DNA from: Membranipora membranacea
Lineage: Eukaryota > Bryozoa > Gymnolaemata > Cheilostomatida > Membraniporidae
Direction: 5' to 3'
Length of the DNA: 64,000 bases
Assembly (NCBI GenBank): GCA_914767715.1
Contig: OU612070.1
Location: 2,869,501-2,933,500, forward strand
A program made the translations under genes and the position numbers. Positions within the stretch are counted from its first letter, which is position 1. Every line of letters begins with the position of its first letter. Under the pieces are notes generated by a model. That model saw nothing but the letters and a program-made list of their open reading frames with translations. It was not told the DNA's origin and made no database searches. Shown here in pieces: positions 62,001 through 64,000 of this stretch.

Positions 62001-63829
62001 CTGGAAAACGGTCACAGATTATCACTCCATGTGAGAACAGAACATAGGAGAACAGTATTGAACACATTTTGTGTTATATGCTTGTGCCATGTTGACTACT
62101 GCCCATAGGCCTGTGAGGGTATGTATTACCAAGTTGAATAATTGGTCTATCATTTTATGACAGAGCCAACAATGCCTGAGATCAGTAATTCAGCCAAACA
62201 CATCAAAGAAACTTATTATGAAGATGAAAAAGGTAGAACAAGACCGAAGCTTGACATCAGCTGGCAGGTAGGCCTATGACACATCCGTCATTTGATTTAA
62301 CATTGAGGCGAAAACAGTATTTCTATGTGCACAAAAGTATACCAATTTTTTGTAAGTAAAATGTAAATTTTTCAGTCAATGTTCACACTTCTGCAATCAA
62401 TGAACCAAACCACAGAGGCTTAGTTCAATGCTGCAATGATCACATATTGCAACATAAATATTTTTTCAAGAACCATCTGATCTTATAATTTTTAATCCGT
62501 ACCCCGAAAGTACAGGTTTTCTCTATAAAATACTAATAAGAGCTTTTATCACCCTATGCAGGCATCAACAGTTAACTGCTATGGCATAGCAAGCTATAGT
62601 CTGAAAATATACAACTCGCTATCACTTGTGGCCAGCAATGTTACAGAAGACACTCACTATATGGTGCAGGACTTGGACCCATTTACTACCTATGAGATAC
62701 TTCTTCAAGCTTCAAACGAGGGCCAGGGAAAATCTAATGAAAACCGCATCATGTACACTACAAAAGAGATCGGTATGACAAACTATTCTCTATTTTGATC
62801 TACAACATTATTGCCAACGCATCACCTGCGCCTCTATATAACGTGATGTCATCTCATTTCTATTTTCATGATGAATGACAGCGTGGGAAATGATGCCAAC
62901 CTATGCAGTTAGCTGCTTTGTTGCTTAAGTTTGTTTGCCCTGAAGGTGAACATGTATAACATGATCACCTTTTTATGACTGTTTAGCTCCGTACACTGCA
63001 CCAAGAAACCTCACGCTGGCATCCTCAGAGCACTACTGTGTGAATCTACAATGGAGATCGCCGGAAGAACCAAATGGAATCATCACTAGCTACAATGTAT
63101 GATATTTGTTTTTTCAGATTCTTGCATAACGTGATTTACTGCATCATTTTGCCAATTGCTGCCTATATGTTTTCAATGTATTTTAGTTAATGTACGATTA
63201 ATCAAGTTATAAACGTGCGGTTTAAAAAAATTTGGGATATTAAACATAAGTCAGACTACTAGCCACGTGTCAGTGAAAGAATTTTTGAGATTGGACTAGT
63301 AGTTCCTGAGAAACTGAAAAGGCGATATATCACGTTAAGTATCACAGGTCTATGACCAATGGTCTTTCTCAAAAATTCCTAACAGGAAGGCTTGATTACT
63401 GTGTTCATAGGATATAACCATACGGCGGTTCACAAACATGTAGGACCGTGGAAAAAAGTAATAAAAGACTGATTGTTTTGGCACTGATATGATTAGCTGT
63501 TGGAGGTAACACAATGTCTAGAGGCAACCCAAAGTGGGTCTTATACATTTTAGTAATCTCAAGGAACTCTGATTATTGTAAGCTAAAAGTAGTGTATAAG
63601 TTTACCATATTTTTCCTTTAGGGTACCTGCAAGCAGCTGGGCAAAAACCAGACCATTCAGACCATTCAGACATTCGCTCAAAGTCCACATGGTTCTGGGA
63701 ATGACCTTGAGACAGTTAAGGTCTGTGAATTTGCCTCGTCTTCACAAGTGGAGTGTTATATAACAGCTAACAACTCAGCAGGGTACAGTCCTGACACCGA
63801 CACCGACACTGATTACACCAAAGATGAAT
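38024..63829 (+). CDS. Gene B: FTP/multi-FN3 receptor-like protein (3' partial)
   Basis: A 41-exon model joins in frame to 2,154 codons before the window ends. Order: signal peptide, three two-exon F5/8-type lectin-like (FTP) domains, one atypical FN3-like domain and eight FN3 doublets. Exon lengths and phases match gene A exon for exon from B7 to B35 (A1 to A29). The start is the ATG at 38024 (A at -3), because it opens a hydrophobic leader that splices in phase 1 to the first lectin exon. No transmembrane exon is seen. By analogy with gene A it should follow the last exon here (63622-63829, ending phase 1) just beyond the window. The gene is a head-to-tail tandem paralogue of gene A, separated from it by 17 kb of mostly transposon sequence. 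Confidence 0.85.
38085..39598 (+). other. First intron of gene B
   Basis: A 1.5-kb intron. It holds a strong hairpin (38981-39025), a partial direct repeat (CTCCAATTAT.CTTACC at about 38959 and 39138) and a (TA)n run at 39489-39506. I see no coding sequence. Confidence 0.55.
38981..39025. repeat. 45-bp hairpin with 21-bp arms
   Basis: The left arm CAAATGTTTGGTATCGAGGCG and right arm pair with one G/A difference around a 3-nt loop (CCG). The core GGTATC.AGG also forms the inverted repeat at 16459-16483 in gene A, so this is more likely a mobile-repeat relic than a unique structure. Confidence 0.6.
39599..40388 (+). CDS. Gene B exons B2-B3: FTP/F5-8C lectin-like domain 1
   Basis: Exons are 39599-39850 and 40167-40388, phase 1 at each end. 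It reads TLNIAVNKTATQKSEYG, GLAVDGSI, FSHTKEGNDQWWKVDLGAVF and closes LTEFKVFGI. NIA.NK.ATQ.S...AVDG...SHT...WWKVDLG is the FTP (fucolectin) signature. The usual NR.DCC segment is replaced by WSRKGYYG with no cysteines, so sugar binding by this copy is uncertain. Confidence 0.85.
40389..41777 (+). other. Long intron of gene B
   Basis: A 1.39-kb intron with no gene. A GC-rich patch at about 41240-41360 includes a hairpin GGTGCTTCG/CGAAGCACC (41257-41280) and looks like an inserted repeat. Confidence 0.5.
41778..42805 (+). CDS. Gene B exons B4-B5: divergent F5/8C-like domain 2
   Basis: Exons are 41778-41975 and 42608-42805, both phase 1 to phase 1. It reads NYNVARYKPVTTAPSTPLLD, HLIDGM, WELDLLDTYLIHLVRLVKGD, then SAPCYFIEP and ISEIQVFGS. 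N.A..KPVT...LDHLIDG...W.LDL and the EIQVFGS end keep the fold pattern, but tryptophans and the SHT motif are missing. The domain was probably kept for structure rather than sugar binding. The 632-nt intron shows nothing else. Confidence 0.72.
43310..44033 (+). CDS. Gene B exons B6-B7: FTP/F5-8C lectin-like domain 3
   Basis: Exons are 43310-43534 and 43806-44033. It reads INYARNGIATQSNPYATFPA, SRANDGTKG, QWLKIDLGRRMYMVEMVVYN, then NRVGDCFGTPCSDRMQDA and LREFEAYGL. It has the NR.DC..C.DR segment that lines the binding site in fucolectins, so it is the best candidate for ligand binding in this protein. Exon B7 is the counterpart of A1. Confidence 0.82.
44423..45137 (+). CDS. Gene B exons B8-B9: atypical FN3/Ig-like domain
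   Basis: Exons are 44423-44540 and 44935-45137, with the same unusual phase-2 split as A2-A3. It reads VSLTFSNSTDLVISLYQWTN, NMTGDVPPS and SGYEYRVILSHGN. The intron holds a SINE-like stretch at about 44605-44790. Confidence 0.7.
44605..44790 (+). repeat. Degenerate tRNA-derived SINE
   Basis: GGTGGCTCGGTTGGTTGAG resembles box A. The downstream GCGGCCCATAATTTGG region resembles the tail of the 14560 and 20010 copies. Box B is poorly kept, so the call is tentative. Confidence 0.4.
45138..46224 (+). other. Intron of gene B, no gene seen
   Basis: A 1.09-kb AT-rich intron. It is the positional counterpart of the 1346-2792 intron of gene A but has diverged from it. No coding or RNA signal is seen. 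Confidence 0.5.
46225..47700 (+). CDS. Gene B FN3 doublet 1 (exons B10-B13)
   Basis: Exons are 46225-46322, 46546-46759, 47107-47213 and 47532-47700. Type II ends LYTIEITTVNRRGSSTVNTT. Type I has SSCIQFSWTAPIGGGNIVSS, YSCEGYSPISG and TSYGYTPGTNITCSLQAV. Compared with gene A, one cysteine is replaced (TSYGY for TSCGY). The end of exon B12 and its donor are repeated four times in tandem (47187-47308). Confidence 0.8.
47187..47308 (+). repeat. Fourfold tandem repeat of an exon end plus splice donor
   Basis: Four copies (30, 32, 30 and 30 nt; 47187, 47217, 47249, 47279) of GGTGGCAACATTGTTACTAG plus TTATACGgta. Each ends with a GTAG donor. Gene A has a single copy. Use of any donor after the first would read into TAG at 47247-47249, so the first donor (47214) is the one that keeps the gene open. 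Confidence 0.85.
48244..51392 (+). CDS. Gene B FN3 doublet 2 (exons B14-B17)
   Basis: Exons are 48244-48332, 49664-49871, 50518-50624 and 51221-51392. Type II reads VSSHCNDVNYDLMVKN and YTLSLTATNNEGFSSQD. Type I reads CVKVSW, FNCSSSDGH and CEFYPGSLVTCVVYATN. The long introns are clearly related to those of gene A 4779-7769 but carry many small differences. No other gene is seen in them. Confidence 0.8.
51611..53118 (+). CDS. Gene B FN3 doublet 3 (exons B18-B21)
   Basis: Exons are 51611-51702, 51861-52077, 52663-52772 and 52947-53118. It reads KDRIKLRFDWE, ESEVNCYGNVTYEVAVTD, DLDPYRSYSIRITS, APYDKPRNFTVEAKDSSC and CEFYPGSEVSCDIVACTSAG. The F-strand Y of the last is replaced by an extra cysteine (IVACTS). 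Confidence 0.82.
53400..54907 (+). CDS. Gene B FN3 doublet 4 (exons B22-B25)
   Basis: Exons are 53400-53488, 53672-53891, 54348-54454 and 54742-54907. It reads KERIKLKFEWM, ANETNCHGTTTYHVSLTD, DLDPFTNYSFVVIASNDEG, APYDAPVLNVSSTNATCVN and CEIYPGSDVFCTIRAENSAG. The match to gene A doublet 4 is very close in exons and introns. Confidence 0.82.
55087..57845 (+). CDS. Gene B FN3 doublet 5 (exons B26-B29)
   Basis: Exons are 55087-55178, 56448-56664, 57122-57231 and 57674-57845. It reads RINLTFTWN, DLDATTEYSIQITAINEEG, APYDGPASLDITVMNNSCIN, HYCNSSEKN and CDFKPGFPVDCNVWANTS. The third exon is preceded by a normal TTTTCAG acceptor, unlike its counterpart in gene A. The first intron is 1.27 kb because of a 700-bp insertion. 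Confidence 0.82.
55189..55889. mobile_element. 700-bp insertion absent from gene A, possible non-autonomous DNA transposon
   Basis: The intron is co-linear with gene A on both sides (GTGAC... / ...TTACAAAGCTC), but about 700 bp are added here, flanked by TTA (55189-55191, 55887-55889). The ends share a loose inverted repeat (AAGCTTATTCGC / GCGAAAAGCTT), and further inverted similarity runs inwards (ACGTC, CAAG, TAATAAAT). TTA duplication is what Harbinger-type elements make, but the ends are too imperfect to assign. Confidence 0.6.
57969..59544 (+). CDS. Gene B FN3 doublet 6 (exons B30-B33)
   Basis: Exons are 57969-58060, 58473-58689, 59069-59178 and 59373-59544. It reads VPDEPVKTTNVTEEDYLE, DAITEYSIEITTINDEE, APYDGPASLDITVHNDTCLH, YSCNSTEED and CDFEPGFPVDCFVWANTTAG. 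It is nearly identical to gene A doublet 6, including introns and the shared SINE. Confidence 0.82.
58728..58930 (+). repeat. tRNA-derived SINE shared with gene A
   Basis: The same SINE as 14560-14770, at the corresponding intron position, with box A TAGCTTACTTGGTTAAAGC at 58744 and an almost identical tail. It marks common descent of this intron. Confidence 0.6.
59709..61746 (+). CDS. Gene B FN3 doublet 7 (exons B34-B37)
   Basis: Exons are 59709-59806, 60045-60261, 60640-60749 and 61566-61746. The type II half (EPDVPEFIDDVLEEDY, ATQRNCFGETNYTIKLI, DLDAVTNYTIQIVATNEEG) matches gene A. The type I half (APYDGPQSFKIDSSNSICLN, YSCSQETDKNG, CGFEPGFNVSCSIFASNNEG) has no close counterpart in gene A. 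The introns carry a T8/C14-like run near 60532-60568 and are otherwise empty; the last (60750-61565) is 816 nt. Confidence 0.8.
61747..62163 (+). other. Intron of gene B, no gene seen
   Basis: A 417-nt intron with a short (TTACAA)n tract at 61804-61824 and nothing else recognisable. Confidence 0.5.
62164..63829 (+). CDS. Gene B FN3 doublet 8 (exons B38-B41)
   Basis: Exons are 62164-62267, 62562-62772, 62987-63096 and 63622-63829. It reads EPTMPEISNSAKHIKETYYE, ASTVNCYGIASYSLKIYN, DLDPFTTYEILLQASNEGQ, APYTAPRNLTLASSEHYCVN and CEFASSSQVECYITANNSAG. The last exon is longer than other type I second exons. It has two near-perfect ACCATTCAG repeats and an acidic DTDTDTDYTKDE end (GACACC repeats), which may be the start of the juxtamembrane stalk. 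Confidence 0.78.
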
Positions 63830-64000
63830 GTGAGCTAATATTATATTAGTTAGTTATTGAGCCTGCTGTGTCAGATCAGGATGGGTGTGGGTGGTAGTGT
63901 ATCCCTCACCTCCACATCCCGACCATTCACATATAGTTACTAAAGTGATGTTGTCTGGCCTACCTGACCTGACCAATGCTCAAATCTACAATAACCATAG
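63830..64000 (+). other. Intron continuing beyond the window
   Basis: The sequence begins with a GTGAGC donor after the last exon. No acceptor or transmembrane exon is present before the window ends. Confidence 0.55.

Overview
This window looks like a piece of an AT-rich animal (metazoan) genome, probably from a marine invertebrate. Every clear host gene piece is a short exon with GT...AG introns, and the proteins are extracellular fibronectin type III (FN3) and F5/8-type lectin (FTP) modules. The transposable elements (Ty3/gypsy, BEL/Pao, several non-LTR elements, tRNA-derived SINEs) are also of animal type. A sponge or cnidarian would fit, but the sequence does not settle the phylum. No bacterial-type genes, CRISPR arrays or rRNA were seen.

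Layout. (1) About 0.4-21.2 kb, + strand: the 3' part of gene A, a large single-pass membrane protein. It has the end of an FTP domain, one atypical FN3-like domain, eight tandem copies of a two-domain FN3 doublet, a transmembrane exon, and a short cytoplasmic tail with three tyrosines, ending at 21016. (2) About 21.5-34.2 kb: a nest of retroelements. An old + strand LINE (LINE-1a/b/c) is split by a - strand LINE (LINE-2), which is itself split by a nearly intact - strand Ty3/gypsy element with LTRs at 25047 and 30076. A decayed BEL/Pao pol lies in the right part of the old LINE. (3) About 34.2-37.9 kb: intergenic, AT-rich, with several hairpins but no gene I can support. (4) 38.0 kb to the window end, + strand: gene B, a head-to-tail paralogue of gene A. 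It has a signal-peptide exon, three two-exon FTP-like domains, the same atypical FN3-like domain and eight FN3 doublets. It runs off the window before any transmembrane exon.

The two genes share exon lengths, intron phases (1-0-1-0 through the FN3 array) and, in the middle, nearly identical introns. Each doublet is encoded by four exons of about 92, 217, 110 and 172 nt, i.e. about 197 codons. Similarity between A and B is uneven: low at the 5' end, very high around A 10.9-16.2 kb versus B 54.3-60.4 kb, then broken abruptly. After the break, gene A carries re-copied versions of its own earlier doublets. The most notable local signals are a lost AG splice acceptor in gene A (12947-12948), a tandemly quadruplicated splice donor in gene B (47187-47308), and the nested, datable retroelement stack between the genes.

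Together the genes look like a small, recombining cluster of long adhesion/recognition-type receptors. Their ligand, partners and function cannot be read from sequence.
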